A model generated the notes under the pieces. The model was not told the origin of the DNA. It did no database searches and saw only the letters and a list, made by a program, of their open reading frames with translations. The position numbers and the translations under genes were made by a program. Below are positions 57,926 through 64,000 of a stretch of DNA of 64,000 nucleotides, piece after piece; position 1 is the stretch's first letter; every line of letters begins with the position of its first letter. This DNA is from Prevotella sp. tf2-5 (GTDB taxonomy: Bacteria; Bacteroidota; Bacteroidia; Bacteroidales; Bacteroidaceae), in NCBI RefSeq assembly GCF_900115435.1, contig NZ_FOWK01000014.1, positions 25,966-89,965 on the forward strand. The letters are read 5' to 3'.

Positions 57926-58333
57926 ATGAAGATTAAAGAGATTTGGTTCGATGCCGAACACATTTATGGTCGCGATGAGGAAGGTCGTGAGTACAGCCAG
58001 TCGCTGCTGTGGTATCCTAAGTTGCGTACAGCTACCAGCGAAGAAAGAGCCGCATATTCTTTCGGGTTTGATGGCATCCACTGGCGTGGACTCGATGAAG
58101 ACATTAGTTTCGAGAGTTTTGCTTACGACGATGCAGAACCTTCACCACTACAGCATTTCTTTCTCACTCACAAAGAGATTAATGTTGCAGAGTTTGCCCG
58201 TTCAATAGGAATGAACGCTACATTGCTTCGCAACTACATTAATGGTTTCAAGAAACCTTCAGTCGAGCGCACTAACGCTATCCTTGCTCATATCCACAAG
58301 TTGGGCAAAGAAATGACGGCTGCGTGTTTCTGA
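57926..58333 (+). CDS. DUF2442 protein with a C-terminal helix-turn-helix
   Basis: 135 residues from ATG 57926, which has GGGAGG at a good distance (57912-57917); the ATG at 57920 is too close. The N-terminal half (MKIKEIWFDAEHIYGRDEEGREYSQSLLWYPKL) is DUF2442, and the C-terminal half (INVAEFARSIGMNATLLRNYINGFKKPS) is an XRE-like DNA-binding segment, suggesting that the pair represses its own promoter. Partner of DUF4160. Confidence 0.85.
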   Translation: MKIKEIWFDAEHIYGRDEEGREYSQSLLWYPKLRTATSEERAAYSFGFDGIHWRGLDEDISFESFAYDDAEPSPLQHFFLTHKEINVAEFARSIGMNATLLRNYINGFKKPSVERTNAILAHIHKLGKEMTAACF

Positions 58334-58400
58334 GTAGGGAACACACTTTTGATTCCGAAAAACGAGGTTCTTGCTCTGGCAAGCGACTTCGTCGATGACT

Positions 58401-58445
58401 GAATGATCCACTTTCCTATCCAATCATTTTGTAGAAAGAGACAAA
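58401..58445 (+). repeat. Degenerate left fragment of the 141-bp element (copy D)
   Basis: Matches the first third of copies A-C (ATGATCCACTTT, then CATTTTGTAGAAAGAGA), without terminal repeats or the -7 box. Confidence 0.6.
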
Positions 58446-58484
58446 GGTTGTGCGGATTTTTAATGTTTTTAACTCAAAATCAAA

Positions 58485-58507
58485 GGGGTGAACAAATCGT
58501 TCACCCC
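58485..58507 (-). terminator. Terminator of the O-methyltransferase/aroQ unit
   Basis: GGGGTGAAC and GTTCACCCC pair over 9 bp with a 5-nt loop; on the minus strand it is followed by TTTGATTTT. Confidence 0.8.
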
Positions 58508-58519
58508 TAACAACATTTC

Positions 58520-59146
58520 TTACTTCTTCCTGATAAGAGTAAGACCATCGCGAAGGGGGAGGATGACCTGTTCCACACGAGGGTCTTGCTGGATGTAGTC
58601 GTTGAAAGCGACGATCTCATGAGTCTGTTGGTCTTTCTGGTAAGAAGGGTCTACCACATGACCGTCCCATAAGGTGTTGTCAGCAAGGATAAAGCCCCCT
58701 GGACGGAGAACGGAGAGTGTCATCTCGTACGTCTCCCGATAGGTACGCTTGTCACCATCGATAAAGGCGAGGTCAAACTCGATGCCGAGTTTGGGAGCCT
58801 CAGTGATGGCATCGCCGATGATAAACGTAATCTTATCGCTGACAGGGGAGTGCTCTATCCAAGGGCGGGTGAAGTCCTCCTGCTCGTCATTGATCTCGAA
58901 AGTATAGAGGTGTCCGTCGGCATCCAGACCCTCAGCCATACACAAAGCACTATAGCCGCTGAAAGTCCCTACCTCTAAGATAAAATGTGGACGGATCATC
59001 TGCACGAGCATCTTCAGCAACCGACCTTGCAGATGTCCTGATGCCATCCTGCCATGCAGCATGTGGATGTTGGTGGCTCTCCAGAGCTTGTAAAGATAAT
59101 CGGGCTCTGGCTCAATATGACTTTCTATGTACTCGTCGATGGTCAT
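58520..59146 (-). CDS. SAM-dependent O-methyltransferase (COMT-like class)
   Basis: 208 residues. FILEVGTFSGYSALCMAEGL is the SAM-binding motif I, HLYTFEIND motif II and FDLAFIDGDKRTYRETYEM the catalytic/metal-binding region of the cation-dependent class (catechol or caffeoyl-CoA O-methyltransferase-like). Natural substrate in Bacteroidetes unknown. Its start overlaps the aroQ stop by 4 bp. Confidence 0.88.
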   Translation of the reverse strand: MTIDEYIESHIEPEPDYLYKLWRATNIHMLHGRMASGHLQGRLLKMLVQMIRPHFILEVGTFSGYSALCMAEGLDADGHLYTFEINDEQEDFTRPWIEHSPVSDKITFIIGDAITEAPKLGIEFDLAFIDGDKRTYRETYEMTLSVLRPGGFILADNTLWDGHVVDPSYQKDQQTHEIVAFNDYIQQDPRVEQVILPLRDGLTLIRKK

Positions 59147-59559
59147 CCCCTCAGTGCCTCGATGGCTAGACGATAGGAGTCGAGACCGAAACCACAGATG
59201 ACACCCTTGCAGGCTGCGGATATCATAGAGTGATGGCGGAACTCCTCACGTTGGTGGACATTGGAGATATGTACCTCAATGACGGGTGCCTTCAACGAGC
59301 GGATGCAGTCGTGCAACGCCACAGAGGTATGGGTATAGGCTCCTGCGTTCAGCACGATGCCGTCATAGGTAAAGCCTACCTCCTGCATCTTGTTGATGAG
59401 CTCGCCCTCCACATTGCTCTGGAAATACTCGATATCTATATCTGGATATCTCGTCTGCAACTGGGGCAGATACTGTTCGAACGACGAGGACCCGTAGATA
59501 CCTGGCTCACGAGTACCCAACAGGTTAAGGTTGGGACCATTGACTATCAATATTTTCAT
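59143..59559 (-). CDS. aroQ: Type II 3-dehydroquinate dehydratase
   Basis: Third step of the shikimate pathway. 138 residues from ATG 59559 (MKILIVNGPNLNLLGTREPG); the open frame upstream lies before the transcript start. Catalytic Tyr is in GIYG, and LNAGAYTHTSVALHD and VEVHISNVHQREEFRHHS are the type II motifs with the active-site Asn, His and Arg. Divergent from xerD, the -7 boxes of both lying in one 30-bp palindrome. Confidence 0.95.
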   Translation of the reverse strand: MKILIVNGPNLNLLGTREPGIYGSSSFEQYLPQLQTRYPDIDIEYFQSNVEGELINKMQEVGFTYDGIVLNAGAYTHTSVALHDCIRSLKAPVIEVHISNVHQREEFRHHSMISAACKGVICGFGLDSYRLAIEALRG

Positions 59560-59571
59560 ATTTCGGAAATA

Positions 59572-59601
59572 TTTTGTACTTTTGCGGACAAAAGTACAAA
59601 A
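59572..59601. promoter_or_regulatory. Palindrome holding the -7 boxes of both aroQ and xerD
   Basis: TTTTGTACTTTTG (59572-59584) and CAAAAGTACAAAA (59589-59601) are perfect complements around CGGA. TACTTTTG occurs on the plus strand (59577-59584, xerD) and on the minus strand (59596-59589, aroQ), so the two transcripts would begin inside the same palindrome and the promoters exclude each other. Confidence 0.75.
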
Positions 59602-59605
59602 TAAA

Positions 59606-60538
59606 ATGGAAACAGGCAAGAAATCGCAGACAAATCTTGTGAGGAGCTATCAGCGATACCTGAAACTGCAACGTGGTTTTTCACCTAACACGCTGGACGC
59701 TTATCGTCGTGACCTCCAGAAACTACTCTCCTATCTGGAAAGGGAAGGGAAGGATGTGTGGGAGATACAGTTGGATGACTTACAGCATTTTGCGGCTACC
59801 TTGCATGAAATAGGTATTCATCCTCGTTCCCAGTGCAGGATTCTGAGTGGGGTACGGTCTTTCTTCCGTTATATGGAACTGGACGGCTGGAGGGAGGATG
59901 ACCCCTCGGAACTGTTGGAGAGTCCTGTCTTGGGAGAACACTTGCCAGAGGTACTCTCCCCAGAGGAGGTCGATATATTGGAGAACTCCATTGATCTCTC
60001 GAAATGGGAAGGACAACGAAACAAAGCCATCATAGAGGTGTTGTTCTCTTGTGGGTTACGAGTCAGCGAACTCGTAAATCTGAAACTCTCCGACCTGTAT
60101 CTCGACGAGCAGTATATACGGATATTCGGCAAAGGGTCAAAAGAGCGGTTGGTTCCTATCTCGCCCAAGGCTATCCGTGAGTTGAATGACTGGTTTGTGG
60201 ATCGTAACCTCATGAACATCAAGGCTGGTGAGGAGGATTATGTGTTCTTGAACCGGCGTGGTGCCCATCTGACTCGTACCATGATCCTTATCATGATCAA
60301 ACGACAGGCTGAGGTGGCTGGTATCACCAAGACCATCTCTCCTCATACACTCCGTCATTCCTTTGCCACCGCTCTGTTGGAGGGAGGTGCAGACCTTCGT
60401 GCCATACAGGCAATGCTGGGTCATGAGTCCATCGGTACTACCGAGATCTATACCCATATCGACATGTCGACCCTCCGACAAGAAATCTTGGAGCATCACC
60501 CAAGGAACATGAAAAAAATCGAAAACACGGAAGAATGA
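59606..60538 (+). CDS. xerD: Tyrosine recombinase XerD
   Basis: Resolves chromosome dimers at dif with XerC. 310 residues from ATG 59606 (METGKKSQTNLVRSYQRYLKLQRG). The SAM-like core-binding domain precedes the catalytic domain, whose residues are all visible: Arg in CGLRVSEL, Lys in GKGSKERLVP, HxxR in HTLRHSFATALLEGGADL, His in LGHESIGTTEIY and the nucleophile Tyr in IYTH. Length and position next to aroQ are normal for the housekeeping enzyme in this lineage, so it is not a phage integrase. Confidence 0.93.
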   Translation: METGKKSQTNLVRSYQRYLKLQRGFSPNTLDAYRRDLQKLLSYLEREGKDVWEIQLDDLQHFAATLHEIGIHPRSQCRILSGVRSFFRYMELDGWREDDPSELLESPVLGEHLPEVLSPEEVDILENSIDLSKWEGQRNKAIIEVLFSCGLRVSELVNLKLSDLYLDEQYIRIFGKGSKERLVPISPKAIRELNDWFVDRNLMNIKAGEEDYVFLNRRGAHLTRTMILIMIKRQAEVAGITKTISPHTLRHSFATALLEGGADLRAIQAMLGHESIGTTEIYTHIDMSTLRQEILEHHPRNMKKIENTEE

Positions 60539-60589
60539 TAAAAAACATTAATATTATTGTTTTTTTTCAGATAACCTGTAGTTTTTGTT

Positions 60590-60597
60590 TACCTTTG
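60590..60597 (+). promoter_or_regulatory. -7 box of the M16 peptidase gene
   Basis: TACCTTTG, 49 bp before the ATG. -33 is not well conserved. Confidence 0.55.
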
Positions 60598-60645
60598 TGC
60601 GTCTAAAAGATGAAAGTTACTAACATTTAACTATTATATAAAACG

Positions 60646-63474
60646 ATGAGACTTAGAAAATTGTTTGTTGTCGCACTGATAGTCATCGGTTCCGCAACGA
60701 TGGTGGCTCAGGAAATGCAGATGCCGCCTATTCCCATTGATCCAGCCGTGCGTATCGGTAAACTGGATAATGGACTGACTTATTACATTCGTCACAACAA
60801 GTATCCCGAGCATGTGGCAAATTTCTACATTGCCCAGCGCGTAGGCTCTATCAACGAGGATGAGTCCCAGCGTGGACTTGCCCACTTCCTGGAGCACATG
60901 GCGTTCAACGGCTCTGAGCACTTCAAGGGGAATGGTATTATCGAGTTCACCCGTTCTTTGGGTGTGGAGTTCGGCAGTGACCTGAACGCCTACACGAGTA
61001 TCGACCAGACCGTCTATCGTGTCTGCGACGTACCCACCAAGCGTGCTACCGCCCTCGACTCTTGTCTGCTCATCCTGAAAGACTGGTCGAACGGTCTTTC
61101 TCTGGAGCCAGAGGAGATTGACAAGGAGCGTGACGTGGTGCATAACGAGTGGCGTCTGGGTGAGGGTCCTTCACAGCGTATGATACAACGTGCTCTGCCG
61201 AAGGTCTATCCCGGTTCTAAGTATGGTGTGCGTCTGCCTATCGGACTGATGTCTGTTATCGACAGTTTCAAGCCGCAGACCCTGCGTGCTTACTATCAGA
61301 AGTGGTATCGTCCTGACAACCAGGCGATCATTGTTGTTGGTGATGTGGATGTAGACCATATGGAGGCAAAAATCAAGGAGCTTTTCGCTGGTATTAAGGT
61401 TGATCCTAATGCACCGAAAGTTGTTGCGGAGGCTGTTCCCGACAATAAGGAGGCTATCTATGTCTATGAGAAAGACAAGGAGATGCAGATGGCTAATGTC
61501 TTCGTTATGATGAAGCATGAAGCTACCAAGCCAGAGGAGAAATCCAGTATGGCATATCTCATTCAGGACTATTTGGTCAACGTCATCTCACAGATGATCA
61601 ACCAGCGCTTGTCTGAGATGACACAGGATGCTGCTTGTCCTTTCTTCCAGGGCTTTGCAGATGACAGCAATTACCTGCTCTCAAGAACTAAGGACTGTTT
61701 CGAGCTGATTGGTGTTCCCAAGGAAGGTAAGGAGATGGAGACCTTGCAGGTGCTCTATCGTGAGGCAAGACGTGTCCGTGAGTTCGGTTTCACCGCTACA
61801 GAGTATGAGCGTGCCAAGGCTGACTATCTGAGTGGTCTGGAGAAACGCTACACCAATCGTGATAAGCGTAAGAACGCTGAGTTCGGTAATGCCTATCGTG
61901 ACCATTATCTGGACAACGAGCCAATTCCTCCATTGGATATGCTCTATCAGACGATGCAGATGATAGTTCCCAACATTCCTGTACAGGCAGTCAACCAGGT
62001 GTTGCCTGACCTGATTACTCCTACCGACAGCAACCTCGTCGTCATGATTATGGCTCAGGACAAGGAGGGTAAGGTTCATCCTACCGAGAAGGATATGGCT
62101 GCTGCCGTAGCTGCCGCACGTGCGGAGAAGATAGAGGCATATGTGGACAATGTGAAAGACGAGCCGTTGGTGGATGTTGCTACCATCAAAGCTGGTAAGA
62201 TTGTCAAGGAGACAGAGAACAAGACGTTCGGTTATAAGGAACTGACTCTTTCTAACGGTGCCACCGTCATCCTGAAAAAGACAGACTTCAAGGACGATGA
62301 GGTACAGATGCAGGCATTCGCCAAGGGAGGAAAGTCACTCTATGGCGCTGCCGACTATACCAACCTGAAGGTGTTTGACCAGGTGATTGGTATCAGTGGA
62401 CTGGGTAATTTCTCTAGTAACGAGTTGCAGAAGGCACTCGCTGGCAAGGAGTGTAATGCTGATGCCACTATGGGTAATACCCGCCAGTATGTGACAGCTC
62501 ACTCTACACCCAAGGACTTAGAGACGATGATGCAGATGCAGTATCTGTATTTCACAGGTATCAACAAGGACGATAAGCAGTTCCAGAACCTGATGACGCA
62601 GCTGGATATGGCTCTGAAGAACAAGAGCTTGTCACCAGACGCGGTCTTCTCTGACTCTCTGGCTACTACCATGTATGCGTACAATCCTCGTTTCACCCAG
62701 CTTGACGTGAAGGACTTGAAGGATATCAACTACGACCGTATCCTGCAAATAGCAAAGGAGCGTTTCCAGAACGCAGGACAGTTTACCTTCATTTTCTGTG
62801 GTAATTTCGACGAGCAGACTATCCGTCCGCTGATAGAGCAGTATATCGCATCCCTGCCTGCTACCAAGGAAAAGGAAGAGGAATTCAACGAGATCCTGAC
62901 CCTTGCCAAAGGTGAGGTGGTTAATCAGTTTAAGGTGAAGACGGAGTCTCCTAAGGCTACAGCTTTTGAGATATGGTATGCTGATGTACCTTATACCTTG
63001 GAGAATATCGTGAAGATTGACGCTGTGGGACAGGTGCTCTCTATGATTTACCTGAAGACCATCCGTGAGGACGAGAGTGCCGCTTACTCTTGTGGTGCTT
63101 CTGGTCAGTTTAATCTTTCTACTCACCAGCCCAAGGCGATGTTACGGGCATATTGTCCGATGAACCCAGATAAATCGGAACTTGCTGTCCGACTGTTGCA
63201 CGAGGGTATCGCTAATATGGCGAAGAGCGTGGATGCAGACCAGCTTACTAAGGTGAAAGAGTATATGCTCAAACAGATTGACGTGGATGCCAAGAAAAAC
63301 GGCTATTGGGTAAATACCATCACTACCTTTAAGGATTATGGACTGGATGTCTACACTGACTATAAGAAGACTGTTGAGTCGTTGACAGTTGAAAATGTGC
63401 GTGACTTCCTGAACAACGTTATCCTGAAGAGTGGAAATCATGTGGAGATTATCATGACCCCGGAGACAAAATAA
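60646..63474 (+). CDS. M16-family zinc metallopeptidase
   Basis: 942 residues with signal peptide (MRLRKLFVVALIVIGSATMVA), thus periplasmic. The inverted zinc motif HFLEH lies in GLAHFLEHMAFNGSEHFKG, with the third ligand Glu about 75 residues on (ERDVVHNEWR). Four M16 domains as in pitrilysin: the second half (from about GYKELTLSNGATVILKKTDF) is the inactive pair. Similar long periplasmic M16 proteins are common in Bacteroidetes. Monocistronic, with its own promoter and a strong terminator. Confidence 0.93.
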   Translation: MRLRKLFVVALIVIGSATMVAQEMQMPPIPIDPAVRIGKLDNGLTYYIRHNKYPEHVANFYIAQRVGSINEDESQRGLAHFLEHMAFNGSEHFKGNGIIEFTRSLGVEFGSDLNAYTSIDQTVYRVCDVPTKRATALDSCLLILKDWSNGLSLEPEEIDKERDVVHNEWRLGEGPSQRMIQRALPKVYPGSKYGVRLPIGLMSVIDSFKPQTLRAYYQKWYRPDNQAIIVVGDVDVDHMEAKIKELFAGIKVDPNAPKVVAEAVPDNKEAIYVYEKDKEMQMANVFVMMKHEATKPEEKSSMAYLIQDYLVNVISQMINQRLSEMTQDAACPFFQGFADDSNYLLSRTKDCFELIGVPKEGKEMETLQVLYREARRVREFGFTATEYERAKADYLSGLEKRYTNRDKRKNAEFGNAYRDHYLDNEPIPPLDMLYQTMQMIVPNIPVQAVNQVLPDLITPTDSNLVVMIMAQDKEGKVHPTEKDMAAAVAAARAEKIEAYVDNVKDEPLVDVATIKAGKIVKETENKTFGYKELTLSNGATVILKKTDFKDDEVQMQAFAKGGKSLYGAADYTNLKVFDQVIGISGLGNFSSNELQKALAGKECNADATMGNTRQYVTAHSTPKDLETMMQMQYLYFTGINKDDKQFQNLMTQLDMALKNKSLSPDAVFSDSLATTMYAYNPRFTQLDVKDLKDINYDRILQIAKERFQNAGQFTFIFCGNFDEQTIRPLIEQYIASLPATKEKEEEFNEILTLAKGEVVNQFKVKTESPKATAFEIWYADVPYTLENIVKIDAVGQVLSMIYLKTIREDESAAYSCGASGQFNLSTHQPKAMLRAYCPMNPDKSELAVRLLHEGIANMAKSVDADQLTKVKEYMLKQIDVDAKKNGYWVNTITTFKDYGLDVYTDYKKTVESLTVENVRDFLNNVILKSGNHVEIIMTPETK

Positions 63475-63493
63475 CCCATCTCACTTCATAACA

Positions 63494-63534
63494 AAAACGG
63501 CTTGTCTCGTAAAAGATGCAAGCCGTTTTATTTT
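63494..63534 (+). terminator. Terminator after the M16 peptidase gene
   Basis: AAAACGGCTTG (63494-63504) and CAAGCCGTTTT (63519-63529) followed by ATTTT. Confidence 0.88.
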
Positions 63535-63562
63535 GTCATGTCCCGAAAACTCCGTACCTTTG
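63532..63562 (+). promoter_or_regulatory. Promoter of metK
   Basis: TTTG at 63532-63535, inside the T run of the terminator, 19-bp gap, TACCTTTG at 63555-63562; leader of about 22 nt. Confidence 0.7.
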
Positions 63563-63590
63563 CACCCGGAAAATATAATAAAGAAAAGAT

Positions 63591-64000
63591 ATGTCATATT
63601 TATTCTCTTCAGAATCCGTATCAGAGGGGCATCCTGACAAGGTTGCCGACCAGATTAGTGACGCTATTCTCGACCAGTTTCTCGCTTATGACGACCATGC
63701 CCGAGTCGCCTGTGAGTCGTTTGTGACGACAGGACAAGTGGTGATTATGGGTGAGGTACGCAGCGAGGTGTATATCGATCTACAGACCATCGCCCGCAAT
63801 ACGATCAAAAAAATCGGCTATACGAAGGCTGAATACCAGTTTGACGGGAACTCCTGTGGTATCCTGACGGCTATTCATGAACAGAGTGAGGACATCAATC
63901 GTGGTGTAGACCGTGAGGATGACGAGAATCAGGGAGCTGGCGACCAAGGTATGATGTTTGGCTATGCCACTAACGAGACAGAGAGCCTGATGCCTGTATC
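63591..64000 (+). CDS. metK: S-adenosylmethionine synthetase (5' part, cut by window end)
   Basis: Makes SAM from methionine and ATP. 136 codons are present from ATG 63591 ([20 protein letters not shown]) of a protein that is usually about 390-430 residues. [21 protein letters not shown] contains the catalytic His and Mg ligand Asp, and [21 protein letters not shown] is the second signature. The frame is open to the window edge. Confidence 0.96.
   Translation, partial: MSYLFSSESVSEGHPDKVADQISDAILDQFLAYDDHARVACESFVTTGQVVIMGEVRSEVYIDLQTIARNTIKKIGYTKAEYQFDGNSCGILTAIHEQSEDINRGVDREDDENQGAGDQGMMFGYATNETESLMPV

Noticed and set aside
59606..60538. Tyrosine recombinase as integrase of a mobile element
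   Set aside because: Length, complete XerD motifs, neighbour aroQ and lack of nearby attachment repeats fit the housekeeping recombinase.

Overview
The window is a piece of a Bacteroidales chromosome, most likely a gut or rumen Prevotella-type bacterium (Prevotella/Segatella/Xylanibacter group). Four things point there: Bacteroidetes-style promoters (-7 TAnnTTTG with a TTTG/TTG near -33, 19-21 bp apart) in front of many genes; type IX secretion genes porU and porV; a xylan locus whose gene set resembles the xyn cluster described in Prevotella; and proteins of Bacteroidetes-typical families (DUF4290, DUF6080-like, YicC next to gmk and nadD). No tRNA, rRNA gene or CRISPR array was recognised.

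Layout. 1-2.1 kb: succinate dehydrogenase/fumarate reductase (flavoprotein cut by the window edge, cytochrome b), followed by a sigma-factor remnant. 2.4-9.9 kb: xylan utilisation (GH43, GH10 xylanase, two GPH-family sugar symporters, a SASA-type acetylesterase). The two symporter promoters share a 43-bp operator-like block. 10-12 kb: lgt-ychF operon. 12-17.4 kb: AT-rich accessory stretch with a DUF4143 ATPase behind 22-bp tandem repeats, a GIY-YIG/XRE chimeric pseudogene, a small secreted protein and a GIY-YIG nuclease embedded in eight repeat modules. 17.4-22.8 kb: HxlR-type regulator between two small redox/metabolic operons, then a run of small conserved genes and an outer-membrane barrel protein. 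23-23.6 kb: a large nested inverted-repeat island. 23.8-36.5 kb: surface polysaccharide and envelope genes (flippase, two glycosyltransferases; on the other strand a long operon yicC-gmk-nadD-phosphoethanolamine transferase-two acyltransferases-HAD phosphatase-two paralogous membrane proteins). 37.3-46.3 kb: housekeeping genes tsaB, DUF4290, murA (Asp in place of the usual catalytic Cys), rimM, dxr, rseP, then rplM-rpsI-rpsB-tsf behind a long structured leader. 46.3-53.2 kb: a secreted protein, an FAH-family enzyme, porU, porV, ispF.

53.2-58.5 kb is the most unusual part. It starts with almost 1 kb of stacked hairpins and continues with three copies of a 141-bp inverted-repeat-bounded element, each with its own promoter and start codon. 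Each copy is fused to the 3' tail of a lost gene followed by a small lipoprotein or membrane-protein gene, as expected for decayed polymorphic toxin/immunity cassettes. A remnant of a REP-associated tyrosine transposase is cut by one copy. A DUF4160/DUF2442 pair follows. 58.5-64 kb returns to core genes: O-methyltransferase, aroQ, xerD, an M16 peptidase and metK (cut by the window end).

The strongest candidate for something undescribed is a family of intergenic islands at about 12.4, 14.4, 53.3 and 54.0 kb. Each carries a similar core of about 28 bp held between inverted-repeat arms whose sequence differs from island to island while base pairing is kept.
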